Below are positions 6,195 through 14,280 of a stretch of DNA of 64,000 nucleotides, piece by piece. Origin of the DNA: Zhihengliuella sp. ISTPL4 (GTDB lineage: Bacteria; Actinomycetota; Actinomycetes; Actinomycetales; Microbacteriaceae); NCBI RefSeq assembly GCF_002848265.1, contig NZ_CP025422.1, forward strand, positions 3,006,727-3,070,726, given 5' to 3'. A program made the translations under genes and the position numbers. Numbering within the stretch: the first letter of the stretch is position 1; the number at the start of each line of letters is the position of its first letter. A model generated the notes under the pieces. It was given only the letters and a program-made list of their open reading frames with translations. It was not told the DNA's origin and made no database searches.

Positions 6195-8445
6195 CTCGGA
6201 ACGCGATCACGCGTGCCTCCGCGACGCCGTTCGTCCGCTCCACCACGAGGCGGGCGGCCGTGAGGGCGCCGAGGTCGTCCGGCAGGGGATGCACCCGCAG
6301 GCGATGGCGGTTGTCGCGCTCCTCCGCCACGGTGCGCCACTCCTCGGAACCCGCCTGCTGCACCTCGACCCGGTAGTCGCGCACGAGCTGGGGCAGCACC
6401 TCGTCGGGGCTGCGGTGGTGGTGCAGGGTGTTGAGCTCGAGGTCCACGTCGTCGTCGAACACCAGGCGGATCTCGGAGGCCGTGACGGGCTGCTCCCAGT
6501 CCAGGCGCAGCCACTGCGGGCCCTCGGCCTCCGGGGCGGATGCCCACAGGTGCGGACCGCCGAACGGGCGGTTGTACCCGGAGACGGCGCGCTCCGGGGC
6601 GACGGCCTCGGAGCGCGGGCTCGTGCGGAATGCGGGCACTCGCCCGCGCAGCGGCTTGGTCGGCCACTGCACGAGGAGGCCGTCGCGGTCGACCTGCACG
6701 TTGCGGTCGTCGTTGTCGACCCGGTGCACGAGGGTGAGCACTCCGGGCGGCAGCTCGGAGGCGAGCTGCACCTGCACCTGCGGGTTCGCGCGGAGCACGA
6801 TGATCGCGTTCTGCGGCTCCTCCGGGGCGAAAGGCGTCTCCGCCCGCACCCAGGACGGACCCCCGGCGGGGACGTCGATCACAGTGCGGTGCTCGAGCAC
6901 CGCGGGCACGACGTTCTGCGGACGGCCCGTGGACCAGACCTCCACCGTGACCTGCGTGTCGGCCTCGGCGCTGAGCAGCAGCTCGGTGGTGTCGAGGCGC
7001 GGGTGCACGGGCACGACGATGCCGAGGTCGTCCGTCAGGGTGTGCGGGGTCGCCGCGGCCAGGGTGCTCTCCGGGGTGCCGATCGTGCGCAGGGTGCTGG
7101 ACGCGGTGACGGCGGCGGTGCGGGCGAGGTCGGAGGGATCCTCGTTCGCGACTCCGATGAGGGAGGCGTCGGCGCGGAGCAGCGTCTGCCGGAGTTCCGC
7201 ACGATGGTGCTCGTACAGCTCGCGGGGCGTGGCGTCGTGCGCGTAGCAGAGGGCGGCGGCGGTGCCCGCGGCCTCGCCCATCGCCGCGCACGTGGCCATC
7301 ACTCGGGCGGCACCGAAGGCGATGTGCGTGGCCGAGATATCGCGGCCCGCCATGAGCAGGTTGTCGACGTTGACGGAGTAGAGCGAGCGGAAGGGGATCT
7401 CGAAGACGCCGTCCGAGAAGCGCTGCACCGCGCCCGCCCCCGTCGCGTACATGCCCTCGGCGGGATGCAGGTCGATGGACCAGCCGCCGAACGCGATGCC
7501 GTCGTCGAACGACGTCTGCTCCAGGATGTCCTGCTGGCGCAGCGTGTAGTCGCCGATGAAGCGCCGATACTCGCGCTTGCCGGGGATGTTGCCGATCCAC
7601 TCCAGCGTCAGGTTGTCGGCGTCGAACTCGCCGGAGTTCTTGATGTGATCCCAGATGCCGAGGATCACCGCGCGCAGCTCGTCGCGGATCGCCTCGTTGT
7701 CGTCGACGATGTCGAGCGTGCCGCCCCACTCGATCCACCAGTAGTGCGCGCCGCTGTCCCCGCTGCGGATGATGCGCGACGAGGGGATCGGGGTGGTCGA
7801 GATGTCCTTCGCGCTCTCCGGCGCGACGTACTTCACGGGGCGCCCGAGATCCTTCGTGTAGAAGAGGAGCGTCGAGCCGAGGAACTCGCGCACGGGCTGC
7901 TCGGGCGCCCAGTCCTCGCCGAACTCGCTCTGGCTTTCCTTGCCCAGCCGATGCCGGGCGCCGACGAGCCGGCCGACCAGCCCGTCGCCCGTGCAGTCCA
8001 GGAACAGGGGACCGCGGAAGACCGTGCGGATCTCCGAGCCCATCGTCCAGCCCGTGACCGACCGGACCCGACGGGCGTCGTCGGGTCCGGTGGCCTCGGC
8101 CTCGAGGACCTCGGTGTTGAGGAACAGCGTGAGGTTGGGCTCGCGGCGCACGATGTCGAGCACCACGTCGTCCCAGTACACGGGGTTGCCCTCGGGGTTG
8201 CGGAACTGGTTCTCCCGGTACATCTCGCCGATGATCCCGGTCTCCCGCGCCCACCGCTGGTTGCCGTGGGCGGTCGCGCCGCACACCCAGACCCTCACCT
8301 CCGAGGAGGAATTGCCGCCGAGCACCGGCCGGTTGTTGATCAGCACGGTACGTCGGCCGAGGCGGGCGGCCGCGACGGCGGCGCTCACTCCGGCGAGGCC
8401 GCCGCCGACGACGATGATGTCGGCTTCGACGGTCTGGGTGCGCAT
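6184..8445 (-). CDS. FAD-dependent oxidoreductase with C-terminal galactose-binding-like domain
   Basis: The 753-residue protein begins with a dinucleotide-binding motif, 'ADIIVVGGGLAGVSAAVAAARLG', then 'LGGNSSSEVRVWVCGATAHGN', as in FAD oxidoreductases found in polysaccharide-use loci (FAD_oxidored type). Later landmarks are 'FLDCTGDGLVGRLVGA' and 'LLMAGRDISATHIAFGAARVMATCAAMGEAAGTAAALC', the second FAD contact. From about residue 590 it becomes beta-rich; 'SEIRLVFDDDVDLEL' and 'YRVEVQQAGSEEWRTVAEERDN' look like a discoidin/galactose-binding fold. No export signal is present. It is probably a sugar or uronate-type oxidoreductase, but no member I know of gives a safe substrate. It is the fifth gene of the ABC-transporter operon, 36 bp after the BNR protein gene. 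Confidence 0.78.
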   Translation of the reverse strand: MRTQTVEADIIVVGGGLAGVSAAVAAARLGRRTVLINNRPVLGGNSSSEVRVWVCGATAHGNQRWARETGIIGEMYRENQFRNPEGNPVYWDDVVLDIVRREPNLTLFLNTEVLEAEATGPDDARRVRSVTGWTMGSEIRTVFRGPLFLDCTGDGLVGRLVGARHRLGKESQSEFGEDWAPEQPVREFLGSTLLFYTKDLGRPVKYVAPESAKDISTTPIPSSRIIRSGDSGAHYWWIEWGGTLDIVDDNEAIRDELRAVILGIWDHIKNSGEFDADNLTLEWIGNIPGKREYRRFIGDYTLRQQDILEQTSFDDGIAFGGWSIDLHPAEGMYATGAGAVQRFSDGVFEIPFRSLYSVNVDNLLMAGRDISATHIAFGAARVMATCAAMGEAAGTAAALCYAHDATPRELYEHHRAELRQTLLRADASLIGVANEDPSDLARTAAVTASSTLRTIGTPESTLAAATPHTLTDDLGIVVPVHPRLDTTELLLSAEADTQVTVEVWSTGRPQNVVPAVLEHRTVIDVPAGGPSWVRAETPFAPEEPQNAIIVLRANPQVQVQLASELPPGVLTLVHRVDNDDRNVQVDRDGLLVQWPTKPLRGRVPAFRTSPRSEAVAPERAVSGYNRPFGGPHLWASAPEAEGPQWLRLDWEQPVTASEIRLVFDDDVDLELNTLHHHRSPDEVLPQLVRDYRVEVQQAGSEEWRTVAEERDNRHRLRVHPLPDDLGALTAARLVVERTNGVAEARVIAFRVQS

Positions 8446-8481
8446 GGGATGGGTTCCTTTCGGGAGGGGTGGTGATGCCGC

Positions 8482-10287
8482 TCAGCGAGCGGCGATCGCT
8501 TCGATCTCGTAGACGCGGGCGACGTCGGTGGCGGAGTCCGACGGGTCGGTGATGACGAGGCGGACGGCATCGGCCGTCCGCCCCTGGGCATCGACCACGA
8601 CCGTCGTCTGGGTGTTGTCGGCGATGGTGCCGACCGTCACCCAGCCGCCTGCGGTCCGGAGCTGCACGGTGAAGTCGCGCAGTACCGACGTCTGCGGCGG
8701 GCCGACGGTGTAGCCGCTGCGCACTCGGACGACGTCCAGCGGCGCGGCCTCGTCCCACGCGACCGTGATGGTCGGCTGGGTGTCGGAGGTCGCCGAGATC
8801 CACCGGCTCGCATCCGTGCAGCCGCCGTCGATCGCCTTCTCCGGGCCGGTGTCGGCGCGGAGCTGGGACGACGCCGTCGCGGTGCCGCCGAGCGCCAGGT
8901 TCTCACCGCCGGCGTCGCCTCGGAGCGAGGCGACGATGGCAGGGAGGGTGGTCGCTCCCGGCTGGCCGTCGCGCGGGATCTCGGCATGCCGCAGCGTCCC
9001 GCCGCTGGGAACAGCGGGGGCGCTGAGGTAGACGACGTCGGTGCCGTCCGTGCGGGTCGCCGCGCGGAGCCGCTGCTGGCCGACGACCGGATCGCCCACG
9101 GTGTCGGCGGTCCATCCGGACGCTCCGGCGGTCAGCAGCACCGTCTGACTGCGGGTGATGCCGCAGTCCTGCACCGACACCACGGCGTAGACGCGGGTCT
9201 CACCGCCCGCGGTCGTCGTGTCGAGGGCGGCGATGGTCTGCACGCCGCCACCGAGGGCATCCGTGTCCACGAGGGTCTCGCTCGTCCAGGCGGAGCCGTT
9301 CCAGGTCGCCCACCGCACGTCGAAGGCGTTCTCGGTCTCGTCCGCATACCGGTAGGTCACGCCGACGAGCTCGCCGTCGGCCAGGGCCATCTTCGCGGTC
9401 TGCACCGCGGGCACGGCGTCGCCGATGGTCTCGCCGGGCTCATAGCCGCGCCACACGACGGCGCCGGGGGTGTCCGGGCGGATCGGGGTCGGCAGCGCCT
9501 GCCCGGCGACGTCCCGGAAGCCGCCCGCGGCCGGGTCGTACACCGCGTACGAGCCGAGGTGGCGGTAGGGATCGGCGGGCCATGGGCCCCACTCCCACAG
9601 CACGTGCACCTTGCCGCCGGCGTCGACCTCGAGGTCGTCCGGGTAGAAGGAGTGGTTCACGGCGGCGGCGATCGTCGTCTCGCGGGTCCACGTCCCGGCG
9701 GCGGGGTCGTAGTGGTACAGCACCCCGTCGCGGCGAGCCTGCGGGTCCGCGCCGATGCGCACCATGAGCCAGATGTCGCCGTCGGCTCCCTGCGCCGTGA
9801 CCGGGTAGGAGACCGCGGCCCCGGCATCGGGCATCTCCGCGCTCGCGTCGACGAGCGAGGTCGCGTCGTACGGCGCGGTGGAGCGGAAGTACTTCCACGG
9901 CTCGTGGTGCATCGAGACGAACGCGTGGATGTATCCGTCGCCGTCGATCGCGATCGACGGCTGGTTGTGGCCGTTGTCGTCCGCGTACTCGACGCAGGCC
10001 CCGGTCGCCAGGCGCAGGCAGCCCGATGTCCACGTGCCGTCGGCGGCGCGGACCGCCAGGTTCACCTGGTGCTTCGCCGCCACCGAACCGGGCACGTTGT
10101 AGGCGAAGTACGTTTCGTCGCCGTCGACGACGAGCGGGTTCCACCAGCCGGACTGGTTGGAGCTGTCGACCGTGACGGGCACGGTCTCGACGTCGGGGGT
10201 CGCGGCGGCGGCCGGAGCCGGTACGGCGAGCACGAGCGCGGCGAGGGCGGCGGCAGCGGTGGCGCCGGCCTTCCAGCGGAGGGTCAT
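8482..10287 (-). CDS. Secreted BNR-4 propeller protein with F5/8 type C domain
   Basis: The 601-residue protein starts with a Sec signal peptide (Arg/Lys, long Ala/Leu core, 'APAAAA' cleavage region near residue 28). The body (about 45-440) has the BNR_4 beta-propeller pattern with 'NQSGWWNPLVVDGDETYFAYN', 'HNQPSIAIDGDGYIHAFVSMHHEPWKY' and 'NHSFYPDDLEVD'; that fold is used by some polysaccharide lyases and glycan-binding proteins. From 'NLALGGTATASSQ' to the C-terminus is a discoidin (F5/8 type C) carbohydrate-binding domain. It is probably an extracellular glycan-cleaving or binding protein supplying the neighbouring ABC transporter; lyase activity is an inference. AGGAG precedes the ATG at 10287, and it follows the solute-binding gene by 11 bp. 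Confidence 0.8.
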   Translation of the reverse strand: MTLRWKAGATAAAALAALVLAVPAPAAAATPDVETVPVTVDSSNQSGWWNPLVVDGDETYFAYNVPGSVAAKHQVNLAVRAADGTWTSGCLRLATGACVEYADDNGHNQPSIAIDGDGYIHAFVSMHHEPWKYFRSTAPYDATSLVDASAEMPDAGAAVSYPVTAQGADGDIWLMVRIGADPQARRDGVLYHYDPAAGTWTRETTIAAAVNHSFYPDDLEVDAGGKVHVLWEWGPWPADPYRHLGSYAVYDPAAGGFRDVAGQALPTPIRPDTPGAVVWRGYEPGETIGDAVPAVQTAKMALADGELVGVTYRYADETENAFDVRWATWNGSAWTSETLVDTDALGGGVQTIAALDTTTAGGETRVYAVVSVQDCGITRSQTVLLTAGASGWTADTVGDPVVGQQRLRAATRTDGTDVVYLSAPAVPSGGTLRHAEIPRDGQPGATTLPAIVASLRGDAGGENLALGGTATASSQLRADTGPEKAIDGGCTDASRWISATSDTQPTITVAWDEAAPLDVVRVRSGYTVGPPQTSVLRDFTVQLRTAGGWVTVGTIADNTQTTVVVDAQGRTADAVRLVITDPSDSATDVARVYEIEAIAAR

Positions 10288-10298
10288 GGCGATGCTCC

Positions 10299-11624
10299 TC
10301 AGCCCAGCAGCTTCTGCGCCTGGTCGCCGGCCTGCGCCATCGCGTCCTTGGCGCTCTGCTGACCGACGAGGACGGCCTGCACGCGGTCGGCGATCACGGT
10401 CTCGATCTGGGCGTACTGCGGGTACTGCCAGAACGGGTTGGTGGTGGCGGTCGCCGTGATCTTCTCGGCGAAGCGCGCACCGAACGCGTCGGACGCCACC
10501 TCCTTCGAGGCCTGCGCCTCCTCGGTCACGGGCGGCAGGCCGCGCAGTTCGTAGTCGCCGAGCACCGCCTCCAGGTCGCTCGTCGCCCACTGGCCGAAGT
10601 CCGCTGCCGTGCGGGTGCTGTCGCCGGAGCCGCCGCCGACGATGGCGATGGCGCCACCCCAGACGAGGGCGCGCGGGGTGTCGCCCTTCTTCAGCACGGG
10701 CCGGGACTCGGGCACGAGCTTGGAGGCGAGGTCGGGATCCGGCGAGTCCTTCGTGACCGACGCGCGGCCGACGGGGGCGTCGTCGTAGATCGCGGCGCGG
10801 CCCTGGGAGAACAGGGAGCGGGCGTCGAAGCGGTCGACGTCGGCGGCGATGAGCCCCTGGTCGTACAGCGACTTGTACCAGGTGACCGCCTCGATGCTCG
10901 CGTCGTCGCCGATCGTGACCTTCCCGTCCTTGACGAGGTCGCTGCCGAACGTCTGCATCCAGATGAGGACGTCCTTGAGTTGGGCGGCCTTGGTCGAGGC
11001 GGCGTAGGGGATGAGCCCGCCGCCGAGGCCCTTGAGCTTCTTCAGCGCCGCCTCGAAGTCGTCGACGGTGGTGGGGAACTCCGAGATGCCGGCCTTCTTC
11101 AGGAGCGCGGAGTTGGTGATGAGGCCGATCGCGCCGATGGTCCACGGGAACGCGTACTGCTTCCCGTCGAGCTGCGTGGCCTCCAGGCTCGAGGCGGTGT
11201 AGCCGCGGCCCTTCGTGAGCGCCGAGACGTCCTCCAGCTTGCCGAGCGCGGCCAGCGAGGCGAGCCAGGCGACGTCGACGTGGGCGGCGCCGGTGAACTG
11301 GCCGCCGCGCACCTGGAGCATGAGCTGCTTGAAGTATTCGTTGTAGGGGAAGGAGACCTCGGTGATGCCGACGTCGTTGGTCTTCTTGTAGCCGTCGAGC
11401 AGCGCGCGGGTCGCCGGGGCGGCGGCCTCCTCGGTGAGCGACCAGCTGGAGAAGGAGAAGTCGGTGGCGGTGAAGTCGCCCGCGCCGAGCCCGGCGCCGG
11501 GGGAGGAGGACGGACTGCCGCTGCCGCCGCCGCTCGGCATGCAACCGGCGAGGAGGAGACCGGCGGCGCCGAGCCCGGCGAACTGCAGCAGCTGGCGACG
11601 GGAGACGGTGGTGTTCTCGGACAT
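10299..11624 (-). CDS. ABC sugar transporter, solute-binding lipoprotein (Tat-type)
   Basis: This 441-residue family-1 extracellular solute-binding protein has a signal peptide with the twin-arginine motif 'SRRQLLQFAG' and the lipobox 'LLAGC' (Cys28), then a Gly/Ser linker. The mature part shows the usual pattern: 'LASLAALGKLEDVSAL', 'YAFPWTIGAIGLITNSALLKKAGI' and 'WQYPQYAQIETVIADRVQAVLVGQQSAKDAMAQAGDQ'. It captures a sugar or oligosaccharide for the two permeases encoded just upstream. Export by Tat suggests folding or cofactor binding before secretion. No ATPase gene is in the operon; actinobacterial systems of this type usually share one MsiK-like ATPase. It lies 50 bp after the MalG-type permease gene. 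Confidence 0.92.
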   Translation of the reverse strand: MSENTTVSRRQLLQFAGLGAAGLLLAGCMPSGGGSGSPSSSPGAGLGAGDFTATDFSFSSWSLTEEAAAPATRALLDGYKKTNDVGITEVSFPYNEYFKQLMLQVRGGQFTGAAHVDVAWLASLAALGKLEDVSALTKGRGYTASSLEATQLDGKQYAFPWTIGAIGLITNSALLKKAGISEFPTTVDDFEAALKKLKGLGGGLIPYAASTKAAQLKDVLIWMQTFGSDLVKDGKVTIGDDASIEAVTWYKSLYDQGLIAADVDRFDARSLFSQGRAAIYDDAPVGRASVTKDSPDPDLASKLVPESRPVLKKGDTPRALVWGGAIAIVGGGSGDSTRTAADFGQWATSDLEAVLGDYELRGLPPVTEEAQASKEVASDAFGARFAEKITATATTNPFWQYPQYAQIETVIADRVQAVLVGQQSAKDAMAQAGDQAQKLLG

Positions 11625-11674
11625 GGGGGTGCTCTCTCTTCTTCGAGGGACTGCGGATGAGGGGGTGGTGCGGG

Positions 11675-12580
11675 TCAGCCCTTGACCGCGCCGGCGGTGA
11701 GTCCGCCGACGAGGAAGCGCTGCAGGGCGATGAACGCGATGGCCACGGGGAGCGAGACCACGAGCGAAGCCGCCATGAGTTCCGGCCAGGCGGTGGACGC
11801 CTCGCCGATGAACGTGTTGACGAGGCCGGGCGGCAGGGTCTGCTTGTCGGGACCGGCGAGGGTGAGGGCGAAGATGAAGTCGTTCCAGCCGCGGACGAAG
11901 GCGAACAGTCCGGCGGCGATGAGGCCGGGCGCGGCCAGCGGCAGCACGATGGAGTGGATGATGCGCATGCGGGAGGCGCCGTCGACGCGGGCGGCCTCGA
12001 TGAGCTCGTCCGGGATCGTGTCGAAGAAGCCCTTCAGCATCCACACGCACAGCGGCAGCGTGAACGTCGTGAACGACAGCACGAGCGCCGTGTAGGTGTT
12101 GAGCAGGCCGTAGGCCGAGAACACCGCGTACAGGGTGATGAGCAGCAGCGCCTGCGGGAACATCTGCGACGCCAGCACGAAGTACATGAGGCTGCGGCGG
12201 CCGCGGTAGCGGAACTTCGAGAACGCGTAGCCCATGTACGCCGACACCAGGACCGAGAGGATCGCGGTGATGACGGAGACGACGATGCTGTTGCGGAGGT
12301 AGCCGAACAGGGCCGGGTTGTTCGCGAGGGCGGCGTAGGCCTCGAACGTGATCTCGGTGGGGAACAGCTTCGGCGGATAGCTGAACACCTCGGTGCGCGG
12401 GGTCAGCGAGGTCGCGAGCAGCCAGTACACGGGCAGCAGGGCGAACCCGCCGAAGACGACGACGGCGATCCAGGCGCTCACGGTGGAGGCGCGGCGGTCG
12501 GCGCGGTGGCGCCGACGGCGGGGCGCGGCGGGTGGGGCGGAGACGGCGGCCACCGTCTCTTCGGTCAGCACGGCGGTCAT
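11675..12580 (-). CDS. ABC sugar transporter permease (MalG type)
   Basis: The protein has 301 residues and about six membrane helices. The EAA loop that docks the ATPase is 'EAARVDGASRMRIIHSIVLPLAAPG', and the C-terminus 'RFLVGGLTAGAVKG' is the family's standard ending. An Arg-rich cytoplasmic N-terminus precedes helix 1. The ATG overlaps the stop of the upstream permease (ATGA), consistent with equal production of the two subunits of the transport channel. Confidence 0.93.
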   Translation of the reverse strand: MTAVLTEETVAAVSAPPAAPRRRRHRADRRASTVSAWIAVVVFGGFALLPVYWLLATSLTPRTEVFSYPPKLFPTEITFEAYAALANNPALFGYLRNSIVVSVITAILSVLVSAYMGYAFSKFRYRGRRSLMYFVLASQMFPQALLLITLYAVFSAYGLLNTYTALVLSFTTFTLPLCVWMLKGFFDTIPDELIEAARVDGASRMRIIHSIVLPLAAPGLIAAGLFAFVRGWNDFIFALTLAGPDKQTLPPGLVNTFIGEASTAWPELMAASLVVSLPVAIAFIALQRFLVGGLTAGAVKG

Positions 12581-13497
12581 CGCTTCTCTCCCTTCTCGGA
12601 CAGGCGGACGTAGACGACGACGAGCGCCATCAGCAGGATCATCCAGAGCAGGCCGATCGCCCCGGCGTGACCGAGGTCGAAGCCGTCGAACGCGGTCTCG
12701 TACACCGCGGTCGCGAACGTCTGGGTGGAGCCGGCGGGACCGCCGCCGGTGAGGACGTAGATGATGTCGAAGTGCTGGAAGTTCCAGATGAACTCCAGCA
12801 GGATCACGAGGCCGATGATGCCGCTCATCTGCGGGACCGTGATGGAAAAGAAGCGGCGGATGGTGCCGGCGCCGTCGATCTCGGCGGCTTCGTGCAGCTC
12901 GATCGGCACGGTCTGCAGACCGGCGAGGAGCATGACCATCATCCAGGGGAACGACTGCCAGGTCTTCGCGACGATCACGGCGATCATGGCGGTGGTGGGG
13001 TTCGCGAGCCACGCCTGGGGGGAGTCGATGAGGCCGACGGTCTCCAGGGCGGCGTTGAGCACGCCGTAGTTGGCGTTGAAGATCCACATCCAGAGGAACG
13101 ACACGACTACCCCGGGGATCAGCCACGGGATGAGCATGAGGCCGCGGAGCACCTTGGCGCCGCGGATGCGCGTGTTCAGGGCCAGGGCGAGACCGAAGCC
13201 GATCACGAACGGCGCGATGGTCGTGCCGAGGGTGAAGACGAGTGTCTGGGTGAGGAGGGGGAAGAACTCGCCCGTCAGCACGTCGACGATGTTCTGGAAG
13301 CCCACGAACTCGCGGCCGGGCTCGACGAGGCTCTGCTTGTAGAACGCGGTGATGAGCGCCGTGATCAGGGGGTACACGACGACGGCGGCGAGGAGCGCGA
13401 GGCCGGGAGCCGTGAGGAGGAGCGCGAACATCCCGTCCGAGAGGCGACGGGGCCGGCGACCTGTTCCTATCTGTGAGGAAATGGTCTGTTCTGTCAT
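12577..13497 (-). CDS. ABC sugar transporter permease (MalF/UgpA type)
   Basis: This 306-residue permease has six predicted helices. The EAA loop is 'EAAEIDGAGTIRRFFSITVPQMSG', followed by 'GGPAGSTQTFATAVYETAF' near the C-terminus, typical of the UgpA-like partner. It is the first gene of the operon that continues through the second permease, the solute-binding protein, the BNR protein, the FAD oxidoreductase and the LacI-like gene. Its promoter lies between it and the divergent small membrane protein gene. Confidence 0.93.
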   Translation of the reverse strand: MTEQTISSQIGTGRRPRRLSDGMFALLLTAPGLALLAAVVVYPLITALITAFYKQSLVEPGREFVGFQNIVDVLTGEFFPLLTQTLVFTLGTTIAPFVIGFGLALALNTRIRGAKVLRGLMLIPWLIPGVVVSFLWMWIFNANYGVLNAALETVGLIDSPQAWLANPTTAMIAVIVAKTWQSFPWMMVMLLAGLQTVPIELHEAAEIDGAGTIRRFFSITVPQMSGIIGLVILLEFIWNFQHFDIIYVLTGGGPAGSTQTFATAVYETAFDGFDLGHAGAIGLLWMILLMALVVVYVRLSEKGEKR

Positions 13498-13560
13498 CTA
13501 GGTCATCCTTGGCCTGGGGTGATGTGTCCGCACTCTCGCGGTGCGGTCTCGGGCTTCCTC

Positions 13561-13604
13561 AGTATTTCCGGCAGATTGCGGCGAAGTCAACTGGAGAGCG
13601 CAAT
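13561..13604 (-). promoter_or_regulatory. Promoter of the 13497-5228 transporter operon with LacI-like box
   Basis: Read leftward, TTGACT (13590-13585) and AATACT (13566-13561) form a -35/-10 pair with an 18-bp spacer. Immediately upstream on the + strand, GGAGAGCGCAAT (13593-13604) shares its first nine bases with the sequence at the start of the LacI-like gene's transcript. The pairing suggests shared control, though the box is only partly palindromic. Confidence 0.5.
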
Positions 13605-13676
13605 AGTCAGAAAGTGGTGGAAAGTGTTCGTTTTGTGAACTGATTCCCCGGGAGGAGCCCTCGGTACGATCGCGAC

Positions 13677-14120
13677 ATGGGGTTCTCACTGCTCGGCCTG
13701 GCGGTGAGTCTCGCGATCTCCCTGCCGAACCTCCTGCTGATCCCCTTCCCGCCGAGACCGAAGCTCGAGGGCCCCGCGGTACCCCGAGTGCTCCTCGTGT
13801 TCGAGAGGGCAGGGCAGGCGCTCTGCATGACGGTCCCGGCGATCACGGCGGCCGGCCCGATCGCGTGGGGATGGGCGGTGCCGGTGGCGCTGGCGGTGCT
13901 TGCATACGGGGCCCTCTGGATCCGCTACCTCCGTCGCGGCCGGCCCGCGTCGGCGCTGTTCGACACCGTCTTCGGCATCCCGGTCCCGATGGCCCTCGCG
14001 CCGGTGGCCGCCTTCCTCGGCACAGCGGCTTGGCTGCAGAACCCGTGGATCGCGCTCGCCGCGGTGATCCTCGCGATCGGGCACATCCCGACGTCCTTCC
14101 TCGCGGCCCGAGAGTATTAG
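13677..14120 (+). CDS. Small multi-pass membrane protein, unknown function
   Basis: This 147-residue protein is almost entirely hydrophobic, with about four membrane helices and short basic loops ('PFPPRPKLEG', 'RYLRRGRPAS'). I do not recognise the family. TACGAT at 13665-13670 ends six bases before the ATG, as for a leaderless transcript; the GGAGGAG at 13650-13656 is too far upstream to be a ribosome site. It is divergent from the sugar transporter operon and isolated from other genes, so context gives no function. Confidence 0.65.
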   Translation: MGFSLLGLAVSLAISLPNLLLIPFPPRPKLEGPAVPRVLLVFERAGQALCMTVPAITAAGPIAWGWAVPVALAVLAYGALWIRYLRRGRPASALFDTVFGIPVPMALAPVAAFLGTAAWLQNPWIALAAVILAIGHIPTSFLAAREY

Positions 14121-14191
14121 GCGCACCTGCTCCGCGTGGGGCGCGCGTCCTGACACAGCGAGGACCGAAACGATCAGTATCGATCCTTGCT

Positions 14192-14206
14192 AGTCGATTA
14201 TCGATT
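14192..14206. promoter_or_regulatory. GntR-type operator, site A (beta-helix enzyme promoter)
   Basis: The sequence AGTCGATTATCGATT contains perfect palindromic arms TCGAT/ATCGA around a central T. It lies between a weak -35 (TTGCTA, 14188-14193) and a -10-like TACGGT (14210-14215), where a bound protein would block RNA polymerase. Matching sites occur at 18942-18956 and 27405-27419, all within one carbohydrate locus. The GntR protein encoded at 18970 is the likely binder. Confidence 0.68.
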
Positions 14207-14280
14207 GGCTACGGTCGGAGCAGCCGCTCCCGCGGCGCCGCGCGCATCGGCCGTGCGGGAAGCGACAGTTCGGAGACGCG

